Source: Mycobacterium sp. (lineage in GTDB: Bacteria > Actinomycetota > Actinomycetes > Mycobacteriales > Mycobacteriaceae). Taken from it: a stretch of DNA of 64,000 nucleotides. The position numbers and the translations under genes were made by a program. A model generated the notes under the pieces. That model was not told where the DNA came from and did not search any database. It saw nothing but the letters and a program-made list of their open reading frames with translations. The DNA lies in the NCBI RefSeq assembly GCF_002863225.1, contig NZ_PKEK01000025.1, positions 1 to 64,000 on the forward strand, in the 5' to 3' direction. This document shows positions 12,991 through 23,698 of the stretch, piece after piece; position 1 is the stretch's first letter, and every line of letters begins with the position of its first letter.

Positions 12991-14283
12991 ATGGCCTCGA
13001 TCAACAGGGTGTACGCCGCGCGGCTGGCGCGAATGCAGGTCCTGGGACCGATGGGCGAGTCACTCGGCCGGGTGCGCGACGTCGTGGTCAGCATCAGCAT
13101 CGTTCGCCAGCAACCCCGAGTTCTCGGACTCGTCGTTGAAATGGCCTCGCGCCGAAGAATTTTCGTACCGATCCTGCGGGTGTCCTCGATCGAGCCCAAC
13201 GCGGTCACGCTGACCACCAACAACGTGTCGATGCTGCGATTCCAGCAACGGCCCGGTGAGGTCCTGGTGCTGGGCCAGATCATCGACACCAGGGTGCGGG
13301 TCAACGATCCCGAACTACCCGAGCTGGCCGACGTCGACGTCGTCGTCACCGACCTGGGCCTGGAGCAGACCCGCACCCGGGACTGGCTGGCCACCCGGGT
13401 CTCGCTGCGGATGCCACGAAAGCTCGGCCGGCGCAGCGCGACCTACATCGTCGGCTGGCGCAACGTGTCCGGACTGACTCCGTCGGCGCTGGCGATGCCC
13501 GGCCAGGGCGTCGCGCAGCTGCTGCACCAGTTCGAGAAATGGCGGCCGATCGAAGTGGCCGACGCGGTGCGCGAGCTGCCGGCCAAACGGCGGTACGAGG
13601 TGGTCTCCGCCCTCGACAACGACCGGCTCGCCGACATCCTGCAGGAGCTGCCCGAACAGGAGCAGGCCGAGCTGCTGATGCAGCTGGGCGACGAGCGAGC
13701 GGCCGACGTGCTCGAGGAGATGGACCCCGACGACGCCGCCGACCTGCTCGGCACCATGGCGCCGACGCTGGCCGAGCGGTTGCTGCGGCAGATGGATCCC
13801 GAGGAGTCCGATCCGGTGCGACGGCTGTTGAAGCACTCACCGGACACCGCGGGCGGGTTGATGACGTCCGAACCGGTGGTGTTGACGCCGGACACGTCGG
13901 TCGCCGAGGCGCTGGCCCGGGTCCGCGACCCGGATCTGACGCCCGCGTTGTCGTCGCTGGTGCTGGTGGTCCGCCCGCCGACGGCCACCCCGACGGGCCA
14001 GTACCTGGGTTGCGTGGCGCTGCAGCGCCTGCTGCGCGAACCCCCGTCGATGCTGGTCGGCGGCATCGTCGACGCGGACCTGCCGTGGCTGGAGCCCGAC
14101 ACCTCGCTGCCGGTGCTGACCCGCTACTTCGCGGCATACAACCTGGTCTGCGGCCCGGTCGTCGACGCGCAGCATCACCTGCTGGGCGCGGTGACGGTCG
14201 ACGACGTGCTCGATCATCTGCTGCCGCACGACTGGCGGGACTCCACCGAAGACCCGGCGCTCGGCGTGGGAGGCATGGCGTGA
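12991..14283 (+). CDS. MgtE N-terminal and CBS domain protein (Rv1232c-like)
   Basis: The 430-aa cytoplasmic protein has an N-terminal PRC-barrel-like region, an MgtE intracellular N domain around residues 180-290 (repeats such as ALDNDRLADILQELPEQEQAELL and VLEEMDPDDAADLLGTM), and a pair of CBS-like segments at the C-terminus (GGLMTSEPVVLTPDTSVAEAL; LLGAVTVDDVLDHLLP). It lacks the MgtE transmembrane domain, so it is unlikely to transport Mg2+ alone. It may sense Mg2+ or nucleotides for a partner. It overlaps the DUF1003 gene (GTGA). Confidence 0.88.
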   Translation: MASINRVYAARLARMQVLGPMGESLGRVRDVVVSISIVRQQPRVLGLVVEMASRRRIFVPILRVSSIEPNAVTLTTNNVSMLRFQQRPGEVLVLGQIIDTRVRVNDPELPELADVDVVVTDLGLEQTRTRDWLATRVSLRMPRKLGRRSATYIVGWRNVSGLTPSALAMPGQGVAQLLHQFEKWRPIEVADAVRELPAKRRYEVVSALDNDRLADILQELPEQEQAELLMQLGDERAADVLEEMDPDDAADLLGTMAPTLAERLLRQMDPEESDPVRRLLKHSPDTAGGLMTSEPVVLTPDTSVAEALARVRDPDLTPALSSLVLVVRPPTATPTGQYLGCVALQRLLREPPSMLVGGIVDADLPWLEPDTSLPVLTRYFAAYNLVCGPVVDAQHHLLGAVTVDDVLDHLLPHDWRDSTEDPALGVGGMA

Positions 14284-14816
14284 GCAAGTCGTCTGCGCCG
14301 CGCTCGCGGCTCTACACCCCGCGCATCTCACGGCTGTCGGCCCCGCGGTTGGACGCCGATGCCGTCGGGAATTTCACCGAGTCGATCGCCCGCTTCTTCG
14401 GCACCGGCAGCTACCTACTGATCCAGACCATCGTGGTGATGGTCTGGATTCTGCTCAATGTCTTCGCGGTCAGCCTGCGCTGGGACCCTTACCCGTTCAT
14501 CCTGCTCAACCTTGCGTTCTCCACCCAGGCCGCCTACGCAGCCCCGTTGATCCTGCTGGCCCAGAACCGCCAGGAGAACCGCGACCGGGTCACCCTGGAA
14601 CAGGATCGGCGACGCGCCGAGGAAACCAAGGCCGACACCGAATACCTGGCCCGCGAGCTGGCCGCGCTGCGACTGGCGATCGGCGACGTGGCAAAGAACC
14701 GCGAGTCCTTGCGCCGCGAGATCGAAGATCTGCGAGACCTGCTGCAGGAACAGATCTCCAGAGGACAGAAAGACGCCGGCGACGAGGTCGGCCGGCGCGC
14801 TCCCTCGCCTAATTGA
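14280..14816 (+). CDS. DUF1003 membrane protein (Rv1231c-like)
   Basis: The 178-aa protein starts at GTG 14280, overlapping the upstream stop. Two hydrophobic helices (LIQTIVVMVWILLNVFAV and FILLNLAFSTQAAYAAPLILLAQ) are joined by WDPYP, the DUF1003 signature. A long charged C-terminal region (about residues 95-160), rich in Glu, Arg and Lys, is probably a coiled coil. Coupling to the MgtE-N/CBS protein suggests the two act together, perhaps as membrane anchor and sensor; this is inference. Confidence 0.88.
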   Translation: MSKSSAPRSRLYTPRISRLSAPRLDADAVGNFTESIARFFGTGSYLLIQTIVVMVWILLNVFAVSLRWDPYPFILLNLAFSTQAAYAAPLILLAQNRQENRDRVTLEQDRRRAEETKADTEYLARELAALRLAIGDVAKNRESLRREIEDLRDLLQEQISRGQKDAGDEVGRRAPSPN

Positions 14817-14875
14817 CACGGCGGCGCGGACACGGCGTTTTCACAGGCAGCGAGTCCGCCATTGTTGTCACTGGA

Positions 14876-14899
14876 GTCACCACTGTTATGTATGGTGAC
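14876..14899. promoter_or_regulatory. Inverted repeat upstream of the transglycosylase-like gene
   Basis: GTCACCA at 14876-14882 and TGGTGAC at 14893-14899 are a perfect 7-bp inverted repeat. Another GTCAC lies 9 bases upstream of the first in direct orientation. Direct GTCAC repeats recall MtrA-type sites before cell-wall genes, but I cannot confirm this. Confidence 0.35.
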
Positions 14900-14952
14900 G
14901 TAGTTCACGAGGCTCTCGAGCACCAAACAGGTCGAGGCGGGTAGGGGGACGC

Positions 14953-16458
14953 ATGGGCTTACGTCCAGCCCTTGCAAAGATGCGAAAGCCAGTCCTTCGC
15001 ATGCCAAAAGCCCCGAAACTGCCTGCCGTCGTTGGCAATACGGCCTCTGCGGTCGGTGGCGCGCTTTTCCACACGGCCGACAACCTGCGCATCCTGTACG
15101 CCTACGACCTCGTGGTGGACGGCTACGACGCGGTCGCCTTCGCCGCCCGGGCCGCCACCTCGACCGTCCAGCGATCACTGACGAGCGGCGCCAAGTCGCC
15201 GGCGTTCGGCGTGGCGATGATCGCCTGCCTGATCTACGCCAGCGTCGACGGTGCCGGTGCACCGCCGTTCCCGCTGACCAAGTCGACGGTGCGCGACGCC
15301 GCAATCACCCCGGTCGCCGCGGTGGCGCGGGCGTCCACCGACCCGGCCGGCCCCCTGGTGGTCGCGGTCGAGCACCCGAAGGTCGGCTTCCACGTCGCCG
15401 AAGCCGCCGCGTCGGCTCCGCCGCCGACACTGGTCGTCAATACCCCAGGGACACTGGGCATTCCGGCGATGGCACTGACCGCTTACCGCAACGCCGAGCG
15501 GATGCTGGCCACCTCCGAACCGGGCTGCGGCATCAGCTGGAACCTGCTCGCCGGTATCGGTCGCATCGAGTCGGGCCACGCCAACGGCGGCGCCACCGAC
15601 GCGCGCGGCACCGCGGTCCGGCCGATCTACGGGCCGACGCTGGACGGCACGCTGCCGGGCAACGAGGTGATCGTCCAGAGCAGCGCGCAGGGGCGGGTCA
15701 ACTACGCCCGCGCGATGGGGCCGATGCAGTTCCTGCCGGGCACCTGGGCGCGCTACGCCTCCGACGGAGACGGCGACGGCACGGCCGACCCCCAGAACCT
15801 GTACGACGCCACGCTTGCGGCCGCCCGATACCTGTGCAGCGGCGGGCTGAACCTGCGCGATCAGTCGCAGGTGCTGTCGTCGATCCTGCGCTACAACAAC
15901 TCGATGCCCTACGCCCAGAATGTGCTGGGCTGGGCCGCGGCGTACGCCACCGGCGTCGTGCCGGTCGACCTGCCGCCGCTGACCGGGCCCGCCCCACCAC
16001 TGGGCGACGCGCACCTCGAGCACGCCGAAGGCCTCGGGCCCAACCTGCCGTTGAACATGCACGGCCTGGCAGGCAGCGACCCGATGGCCCGATCGCCGTT
16101 GATCGACCTCAGCGGCAACGCGGGCAACGGCCAACCCTGGTCGGCGCAGGGCCCGGTCGGCTACGGCCCGTCGTGCACGGTGATCTGCATCGGCCAGCAA
16201 GCGCCGGGACCCGCCCAGATCAACGTGCCGACGCCCGACGCGCTGGCACCTCAGGCCCCGGCCGGGATGGTGCCGCCGCCGTTCGGACCCGCGTTCCTGC
16301 CCCCGCAGGTCCCGCCGCCCGCCGTTGTTCCGCCGGCATTTGTTCCGCCGGCCGCGCCGGCGCCCGCCGTACCGGTCCCCGCCGCCGTTCCACCTGCCGC
16401 TCCGGTCGTCCCGGCGCCCGCGCAACCCGCCGGCACGCCGCCGGGCCCTCCGGCCTGA
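14953..16458 (+). CDS. Lytic transglycosylase-like secreted or anchored protein (Rv1230c-like)
   Basis: The 501-aa protein has a membrane segment near residues 75-95 (FGVAMIACLIYASVDGAGAPPF), so it is probably anchored with the C-terminus outside. The MltB/Slt-type lysozyme-like domain at about 175-330 shows GIGRIESGHANGG (candidate catalytic Glu), AMGPMQFLPGTWARYASDGDGDG and LYDATLAAARYLC. The last 130 residues are Pro/Ala-rich with short PAxPxP-type repeats, suggesting a cell-wall-spanning tail. It would cleave peptidoglycan during growth. ATG follows AGGGGGA. M. tuberculosis Rv1230c is a shorter counterpart in the same place. Confidence 0.85.
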   Translation: MGLRPALAKMRKPVLRMPKAPKLPAVVGNTASAVGGALFHTADNLRILYAYDLVVDGYDAVAFAARAATSTVQRSLTSGAKSPAFGVAMIACLIYASVDGAGAPPFPLTKSTVRDAAITPVAAVARASTDPAGPLVVAVEHPKVGFHVAEAAASAPPPTLVVNTPGTLGIPAMALTAYRNAERMLATSEPGCGISWNLLAGIGRIESGHANGGATDARGTAVRPIYGPTLDGTLPGNEVIVQSSAQGRVNYARAMGPMQFLPGTWARYASDGDGDGTADPQNLYDATLAAARYLCSGGLNLRDQSQVLSSILRYNNSMPYAQNVLGWAAAYATGVVPVDLPPLTGPAPPLGDAHLEHAEGLGPNLPLNMHGLAGSDPMARSPLIDLSGNAGNGQPWSAQGPVGYGPSCTVICIGQQAPGPAQINVPTPDALAPQAPAGMVPPPFGPAFLPPQVPPPAVVPPAFVPPAAPAPAVPVPAAVPPAAPVVPAPAQPAGTPPGPPA

Positions 16459-16643
16459 CCTGTCGCAAACCAGGCGGCCGAACGTCAGTTGGCCGGATCT
16501 TGTTATCTCACAACAGGACTCGTAGCTCGGATACCCCATACCCGGTGAGGGTCTTGTAGCTACGACGCTGCGTCGTATTCAATCCGCGATGTGATGAGCG
16601 ACGGCGTGAGCGCCTGGGTTGCTGCGTGCGAGGGCAACGGCTG

Positions 16644-17489
16644 ATGACTGCTCCGGTCTGGATGGCGTTGCCACCGGAGGTGCATTCGACATTGCTCGGC
16701 AGCGGCCCCGGGCCCGGGCCACTGCTGGCCGCCGCCGAGGCGTGGTCGTCGCTGAGTACTGAATACGCCTCCGCGGCACAGGAGTTGACCGGACTGTTGG
16801 GTGCGGTGCAGGCCGGGGCCTGGCAGGGACCCAGCGCCGAGGCGTACCTGGCCGCCCACGCGCCGTACCTGGCGTGGCTGGCTCGAACCGGCGCCGACAG
16901 CACGGTGACGGCCGACTCGCACCTGACCGCGGCAGCCGCCTACACCACCGCCCTGGCCACCATGCCCACGCTGCCCGAACTGGCCGCCAACCACGTCACG
17001 CACGGGGCGTTGCTGGCGACGAATTTCTTTGGCATCAACACGATTCCGATCGCACTCAACGAGGCGGACTACTTGCGGATGTGGATTCAGGCCGCCACCA
17101 CGATGAGCGTCTATCAAGCCACCACCACCGCCGCCGTGGCAGCCGTGCCGCCGGCTGAGCCGGCGCCTCGCATCATGCAGCAATCCGCGTCGGCCATGGG
17201 CGATATGGGCGACGGGTCAGGCGGCATGGACATGGGCGACGACATGGGTGACATGGGCCCCCCGGTTCCGCCGTCCGACCCCGCCCAACAACTCGGCTGG
17301 CTGATCGACCAGTTGACCGTGCAGTACGACTTCCTGATCCAGTGGATGATCGACCCCGCCAGTACCGGTTTCACGCCGGAGATGGTCCTGGAGGGCTTCA
17401 CCGGCACGATCGAGGGACTGTTCACCGACATCCTCCCGCAATTGCTCACGCAGCCGACCAGCGGCACGTTTCTCCTGCTGGTCGTCTAG
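16644..17489 (+). pseudogene. PPE family protein, N-terminal part before an in-frame amber codon
   Basis: The frame starts at ATG 16644 with [13 protein letters not shown], the PPE motif, and follows the roughly 180-residue PPE domain ([33 protein letters not shown]). A GTG 18 bases upstream is less likely. After a Met/Asp/Gly-rich linker the frame meets TAG at 17487-17489 (281 codons). The same frame then stays open for 260 more codons ending in PPE-PPW motifs. This is therefore one PPE-PPW gene broken by a single nonsense codon. The N-terminal half alone could still form the PE-PPE helical bundle. No PE gene is adjacent. Confidence 0.85.
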
Positions 17490-18272
17490 GTGTCGATGGC
17501 TGCGGTCCACGGAAGTCAACTGGTGATGCTCGCCGCCCCCCTGCTGGCTCCGATGGCGGTGGTGCCAGTCATCGGTCTCGGAGCGCTGGGTGGGCTCGCC
17601 GGGTTGTCCGGACTGGCCGGCCTTGTCCCGGCGCCGGTCGTGCCCGCCGACGTCGGGCCGGTCCCGGCGCAAGCGCAAGCCGCGCTGCCGGCGGTGACAC
17701 CGACGCCGACCACGATCACCGTGAGTCCGAGTTCGGCTCCGGCCACCGCGCACGCTGTTGCGCCCGGCCCGCCGCCGGCCGGTTCACCGCCACCGCTGCC
17801 GGCGGTCACGGGGGTGGAAGCGTTTGCCTACCCCTACCTGGTGGCTCCGCCCGGAGTGGGGTTCGGCCCGAGCATGAGCGCCAAGGCGCAGGAGCCGACC
17901 GCCAGTGGGGCCGCCGCGGCCACAGCGCAGTCGGCGGCGGCAGCCGCGGCAGGGAAAGCCCCGGCGCGACGGCGTCGCAGGCACGCGACGGTCGTCGAAC
18001 GTGTTCGGGGCGTCGAATACATGGACCTCGACGACGATCTACCAGGGCCCGCGACCCTCGATGCGCACATCGCCTCGACCGTCGCATCGGACCGGGGTTC
18101 GGCAGGCGTGGGTTTCGCCGGAACCGCGATCCTGGACCGCGTGGCCGGGGCGGCGGGGTGGACCACGCTGGCCGGCACCGAATACGGCGAGGGCCCCCGG
18201 ATGCCGATGATGCCCAGCAGCTGGAGCCCCGACCCGGGCCAGTCCGGCGAGGCCGCATCCTCGCGCCGGTAG
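17490..18272 (+). pseudogene. PPE-PPW C-terminal part after the amber codon
   Basis: These 260 codons are in the same frame as the upstream PPE half. They begin with a hydrophobic Gly/Leu-rich stretch (IGLGALGGLAGLSGLAGL), parallel to the C-terminal half of the intact PPE at 50375. They end with the PPW subfamily marks GFAGT and PMMPSSW. A GTG directly after the stop and an ATG two codons later could allow reinitiation, but no ribosome binding site is visible. An error in the sequence or a recent mutation would look the same. Confidence 0.8.
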
Positions 18273-18468
18273 CAGGCGTTATCCGCCTGCATCGTCGCAC
18301 GCTTGAGCCCCACGGTGCCGCTCCTCAGCAGGCGTTATCCGCCTGCATCGTCGCACGCCTGAGCCCCACGGTGCCGCTCCTCAGCAGGCGTTATCCGCCT
18401 GCATCGTCGCACGCCTGAGCCCCACGGTGCCGCTCCTCAGCAGGCGTTATCCGCCTGCATCGTCGCAC
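18271..18468. repeat. 56-bp tandem repeat, about 3.5 copies, with internal hairpin
   Basis: Copies begin at 18271, 18327, 18383 and 18439 (the last has 30 bases). The copies are nearly identical: the first has GCTTGAG where the others have GCCTGAG. Each copy carries GCAGGCG-TTATC-CGCCTGC, a 7-bp-stem hairpin, followed by ATCGTCGCAC. The first copy overlaps the stop codon of the PPE remnant, and the array ends three bases before the mrp -10. It looks like a MIRU-type variable-number repeat. Confidence 0.92.
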
Positions 18469-18471
18469 CAC

Positions 18472-18477
18472 TAGACT
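18472..18477 (+). promoter_or_regulatory. -10 element for mrp
   Basis: TAGACT ends 8 bases before ATG 18486, directly after the tandem repeat. The mRNA would be leaderless or nearly so. Confidence 0.5.
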
Positions 18478-18485
18478 CGGCGGTG

Positions 18486-19616
18486 ATGTCTGATCCGACT
18501 GCGAACATTCGTGCCGCGCTGGCGAAGGTGATCGATCCCGAACTGCGCCGCCCCATCACCGAACTCGGGATGGTCAAAAGTATCGAGAGCGACGCGGGCG
18601 GCGACGTGCACGTCGAGATCTACCTGACCACCGCGGCGTGCCCGAAGAAGACCGAGATCAGCGACCGGGTGCGCCAAGCCGTCGCCGACGTGCCGGGAAC
18701 CGGCGCGGTCCGGGTCAGCCTCGACGTGATGAACGACGAGCAGCGCACCGAACTGCGCAAGCAGTTGCGCGGCGATTCCCGCGAGCCGGTCATCCCATTC
18801 GCCCAGCCCGGGTCGCTGACCCGGGTGTACGCCATCGCCTCCGGCAAGGGCGGCGTCGGCAAGTCGACGGTGACGGTCAACCTGGCCGCGGCGATGGCCG
18901 CGCGCGGCATCGCGGTCGGCCTGCTCGACGCCGACATCCACGGCCACTCGATTCCCCGCATGATGGGCACCACCGACCGGCCCACCCAGGTCGAGTCGAT
19001 GATCCTGCCGCCGATCGCGCACGAGGTCAAAGTCATCTCCATCGCCCAATTCACGAGTGAGAACACCCCGGTGGTGTGGCGCGGGCCGATGCTGCACCGG
19101 GCGCTGCAGCAGTTCTTGGCCGACGTCTACTGGGGTGACCTCGACGTGTTGCTGCTCGACCTGCCACCGGGCACCGGAGACATCGCGATCTCGGTCGCCC
19201 AGCTGATTCCCAACGCCGAAATCATCGTCGTCACAACGCCGCAACTCGCGGCGGCCGAAGTCGCCGAACGGGCCGGCAGCATCGCACTGCAGACCAAGCA
19301 GCGCGTCATCGGCGTGGTGGAGAACATGTCCGGGCTGCTGCTGCCCGACGGTTCGACGATGCAGGTGTTCGGCGCGGGCGGCGGCGCTCAGGTCGCTGAA
19401 AGGCTCTCCCGCACAATGGGTGTCGACGTGCCACTGCTCGGCCAGATCCCGTTGGATCCCGCGCTGGTCACCGCCGGCGACGCCGGGTTGCCGGTCGTGC
19501 TCAGCGCGCCCGACTCCCCCGTCGGCAAGGAACTCGGCAAGGTCGCCGACGCGCTGTCGGCGCGGCGCCGCGGGTTGGCCGGTATGTCACTGGGACTGGA
19601 CACCAGCCGACGCTGA
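18486..19616 (+). CDS. mrp: Mrp/ApbC/NBP35-family P-loop ATPase (Fe-S carrier family)
   Basis: The 376-aa protein has an N-terminal MIP18 (DUF59) domain (VIDPELRRPITELGMVKSI) and a C-terminal MinD-like ATPase domain with deviant Walker A SGKGGVGKST near residue 119 and DLPPGTGDI. Family members load or carry Fe-S clusters. The usual C-x-x-C that bridges the cluster after ENMS is absent here (ENMSGLLLPDGSTMQVFG). From memory M. tuberculosis Mrp (Rv1229c) also lacks it. ATG 18486 is chosen because of the -10 spacing; a GTG lies one codon upstream. Confidence 0.93.
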   Translation: MSDPTANIRAALAKVIDPELRRPITELGMVKSIESDAGGDVHVEIYLTTAACPKKTEISDRVRQAVADVPGTGAVRVSLDVMNDEQRTELRKQLRGDSREPVIPFAQPGSLTRVYAIASGKGGVGKSTVTVNLAAAMAARGIAVGLLDADIHGHSIPRMMGTTDRPTQVESMILPPIAHEVKVISIAQFTSENTPVVWRGPMLHRALQQFLADVYWGDLDVLLLDLPPGTGDIAISVAQLIPNAEIIVVTTPQLAAAEVAERAGSIALQTKQRVIGVVENMSGLLLPDGSTMQVFGAGGGAQVAERLSRTMGVDVPLLGQIPLDPALVTAGDAGLPVVLSAPDSPVGKELGKVADALSARRRGLAGMSLGLDTSRR

Positions 19617-19628
19617 GCCCTGCGCCGC

Positions 19629-19634
19629 TACGGT
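19629..19634 (+). promoter_or_regulatory. -10 element for the lipoprotein gene
   Basis: TACGGT ends 6 bases before GTG 19641, fitting a leaderless transcript and supporting GTG as the start. Confidence 0.5.
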
Positions 19635-19640
19635 GGACAC

Positions 19641-20351
19641 GTGCTGACACTCTCGCGACGAGCTGCGCGACAGATTGGTTCCACACTCACCGCGTTGGCC
19701 TTGGTCGCCGCATCCGCCAGCGCCTGCGGCGGGTCGCACGAGTCGAAGCCGTCCGCCGCCCAGGCGGGGTCGTCGTCGAGTAGCAGCACCGAGCAGTACG
19801 ACATCTCCCGCGTCAACAACGTCAAGAACGACGTGCCCGCCGCCTTCAAGACGGCGCCGAGCCCGCCGACGACCCTGACCCAGGACGACATCGACAACGC
19901 GCGCATCATCCCCTTCACCAAAGCCACCTACGATCCGCCACAGTGTCGGGCGCTTGTCATCCCGTCCTATGTCGAGCCGGTGGTGGGCGCCCAGGCCGCG
20001 ATACTGAGCGCGGAGGGTGATCGAGGTGAATTCTTCATCGTCGCACTGCGATTGCCACATCCGGTTTCGGTCAGTCCACCGCCGGCAGGCTGTGGTCATG
20101 TCGCGATGTCCGGGTCTGACGAATCGACCGGAACAGCCGAAGCTGTGCCCGCGCCTCAGATCGCGGGCGTCACGACCACAGGGTTGAGGCTGAAGCCTGC
20201 CACCGACAAGTCACCCGGCGGGTACGTCTTCACGGCCGCGCTGAGCGACCAGACATCAATCGCCGTCCTGGGTGGCGCCGAAGACGACCTCCACCCCCAG
20301 CAGCTGCTGTCGGATCTTCTGGTCAAGGCCACCGCCGCTGTGCGCGGCTGA
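19641..20351 (+). CDS. Putative lipoprotein, LpqX-like, DUF5642-type
   Basis: The 236-aa protein has a signal peptide (TLTALALVAASASAC) with lipobox Cys near residue 29, then a Ser-rich linker (SSSSSTEQ). The rest is a mixed alpha/beta domain with two Cys (PPQCRALV and AGCGHVAM) that may form a disulfide, typical of mycobacterial sensor-domain lipoproteins. The position after mrp matches LpqX (Rv1228). The ligand and function are unknown. Confidence 0.72.
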   Translation: MLTLSRRAARQIGSTLTALALVAASASACGGSHESKPSAAQAGSSSSSSTEQYDISRVNNVKNDVPAAFKTAPSPPTTLTQDDIDNARIIPFTKATYDPPQCRALVIPSYVEPVVGAQAAILSAEGDRGEFFIVALRLPHPVSVSPPPAGCGHVAMSGSDESTGTAEAVPAPQIAGVTTTGLRLKPATDKSPGGYVFTAALSDQTSIAVLGGAEDDLHPQQLLSDLLVKATAAVRG

Positions 20352-20354
20352 GCT

Positions 20355-20767
20355 TCAGGTGGCGTCGGTGTCATACGGCGCCGGACCGGTGGCGGGCTTC
20401 GCCTGATGCGCCGTGATCGGTTGCACCACCGGCCCGTTCGGCGACGGTGTAGCCGGCGTGCCGTTGATCGGCCGTTCTTCGAAGCTGCGGAACAACGAGT
20501 CGTCCCCGTCGAACAGATGCTTGGTCAGCGCCGCCCGCGGCGTCATGCCACGAAGCTTCTGCAACTCCGAGAGCGGCTCGCGCAGGTTGTCGAACTCCGG
20601 GCCCATGTCCTCGCGCAGTTGGGTGGTCATCCCGCTCAGATAGTCGCGGGCCTGCCGCAGCGATGACGACATCCACCGGATGGCACCGGGCAAACGCTCG
20701 GGCCCCAGGACGACCAGGCCGACGACGATGAGGACCAGGATCTCGCCCCAGCCGACATTGGCGAACA

Positions 20768-20768
<1 letters not shown>
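20355..20768 (-). CDS. tatB: Twin-arginine translocase subunit TatB
   Basis: The 137-aa protein has an N-terminal membrane helix ([24 protein letters not shown]) with the conserved GPERLP hinge, an amphipathic helix ([16 protein letters not shown]), and a polar C-terminal tail. TatB with TatC recognises twin-arginine signal peptides for export of folded proteins. Its ATG overlaps the htrA stop by one base (TAATG), so it is translationally coupled to htrA as in M. tuberculosis Rv1223-Rv1224. Confidence 0.93.
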
Positions 20769-22345
<1,577 letters not shown>

Positions 22346-22354
22346 CTATCCACC

Positions 22355-22828
22355 CTACCGAGGCTCTGGGCGATCGCGCCTGTTGCCGTCGGTGAATCGG
22401 TCACGCATCGTCTCCGGTCGGCGGCGTTCCGGCGGCGGGTCACTGTGTCGCCGCGCCGCGGTGTCGCGCCACTGGCCGTCGGGCTGGTGGTCCGGCTCGT
22501 CCTCGGGCGGGCAGTGCGGAATCTGCGACAACAACCCGAGCAGTGAGCTGGGGATCCTGATCGGGTGCGAGTCGCGCAGGGCGGCGCGGGCCCGACGGTG
22601 GCCGTCCACCTCGGCGGCACATTCCGGGCACAGCGAGATGTGATGCGCGGCGCGCAGATGAGCGTTCATCCGCAGTTCCCCGTCGACGAACGCCGAGATG
22701 GCCTCGATCGAGAGGTGCTCGGTGGAGCCGAATTGCCGCGGCGCGCCCACCGGCGCATCGCTCTGCGAAGCGAACTGGGAGGGCAACCAGGAGAAGGCTC
22801 GGCGGAACACATGTCCCCGCTCGACCAT
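22355..22828 (-). CDS. rseA: Anti-sigma-E factor RseA
   Basis: The 157-aa zinc-associated anti-sigma factor has the ZAS motif H-x3-C-x2-C in AHHISLCPEC, and a conserved N-terminus (GHVFRRAFSWLPSQFASQSDAPVGAPRQF) matching remembered Rv1222. It holds SigE inactive until stress releases it. The longest frame begins 13 codons earlier at 22867. ATG 22828 is preferred because GAGAGGAG lies 7 bases upstream. It has no membrane segment and is therefore cytoplasmic. Confidence 0.92.
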   Translation of the reverse strand: MVERGHVFRRAFSWLPSQFASQSDAPVGAPRQFGSTEHLSIEAISAFVDGELRMNAHLRAAHHISLCPECAAEVDGHRRARAALRDSHPIRIPSSLLGLLSQIPHCPPEDEPDHQPDGQWRDTAARRHSDPPPERRRPETMRDRFTDGNRRDRPEPR

Positions 22829-22933
22829 CACCAGCTCCTCTCGGTATCGCGTCAGGTGTCGCGGCACTACGTCGAATGTAGCGCGCCGACCGAATACCGA
22901 ACACCACTGAACAGCCGATCAGGCAGCGTGTGT

Positions 22934-23698
22934 CTAGCCTCTGCCGCCGCCGTCGGCCGCAGCGGTCGTGTCCGCGTGCGTCGCCAGATAGTCGCGCAGC
23001 GCCTGCCGTCCGCGGTGGATGCGGCTGCGGACGGTGCCGAGCTTGACCCCGAGCGTGGCGCCGATTTCCTCGTAGGACAGTCCCTCGATGTCACACAGGA
23101 CCACCGCGGCGCGGAACTCCGGCGGCAGCGAATCCAGGGCCGCCTGCAGGTCAGGCCCGAGGTGTGCGTCGTGGTAGATCTCTTCGGGGTTGGGGTCGTT
23201 GGCCGGCACCCGGTCGTAATCCTCGGGCAGCGCCTCCATCCGGACCCGGCCGCGACGGCGCACCATGTCCAGGAACAGGTTGGTGGTGATGCGGTGCAAC
23301 CAGCCCTCGAAGGTGCCGGGCTGGTAGTTCTGCACCGAGCGGAAAACCCGGATGAAGGTGTCCTGGGTCAGGTCTTCGGCGTCGTGCTGGTTTCCGGACA
23401 GGCGATACGCCAGCCGGTAGACCCGGTCGGCGTGCTGGCGCACCAGCTCGTCCCAGGACGGCATGGCGGTTTTGTCGCCGGTCGCGTCGAACACCGCGGT
23501 GCCGTACGGCTCCTCCGCGGGCTCGACCCAGTCAGCATCGCGGTACCGCTCGGGGTGCGTCATGCTGGACGGGCTCATCAAGGTGGTTATGTCAACATCC
23601 TCGGGGTTGAGACTGCCATCAATGTTGGACAGTTCATACCCGCGCGCAACGCGAAAAAAACGGGATGTATTCCCGGACCAGCGGCCACCACGCTCCAT
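22934..23698 (-). CDS. sigE: ECF sigma factor SigE
   Basis: The 254-aa sigma factor has region 2 ([39 protein letters not shown]) and region 4 with its helix-turn-helix ([41 protein letters not shown]). The N-terminal extension of about 70 residues is typical of mycobacterial SigE. It directs transcription under envelope stress, heat and phosphate limitation in M. tuberculosis. Shorter forms from internal Met codons (for example near residue 41) are possible, as alternative starts are known for this gene. It is divergent from the methyltransferase gene. Confidence 0.96.
   Translation of the reverse strand: MERGGRWSGNTSRFFRVARGYELSNIDGSLNPEDVDITTLMSPSSMTHPERYRDADWVEPAEEPYGTAVFDATGDKTAMPSWDELVRQHADRVYRLAYRLSGNQHDAEDLTQDTFIRVFRSVQNYQPGTFEGWLHRITTNLFLDMVRRRGRVRMEALPEDYDRVPANDPNPEEIYHDAHLGPDLQAALDSLPPEFRAAVVLCDIEGLSYEEIGATLGVKLGTVRSRIHRGRQALRDYLATHADTTAAADGGGRG

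Noticed and set aside
13539..14279. Long frame fused upstream of the DUF1003 gene
   Set aside because: It is the alternate-frame shadow of the MgtE-N/CBS gene (Arg/Gly/Ala-rich translation). Only the part from GTG 14280 is real.
16459..16643. tRNA or other structured RNA in the gap before the PPE gene
   Set aside because: I could not form a cloverleaf or find T-loop and anticodon features. The 185 bases show nothing I can name.
18271..18468. CRISPR array
   Set aside because: The repeats are head-to-tail with no spacers between them and no cas genes are near; it is a tandem repeat.
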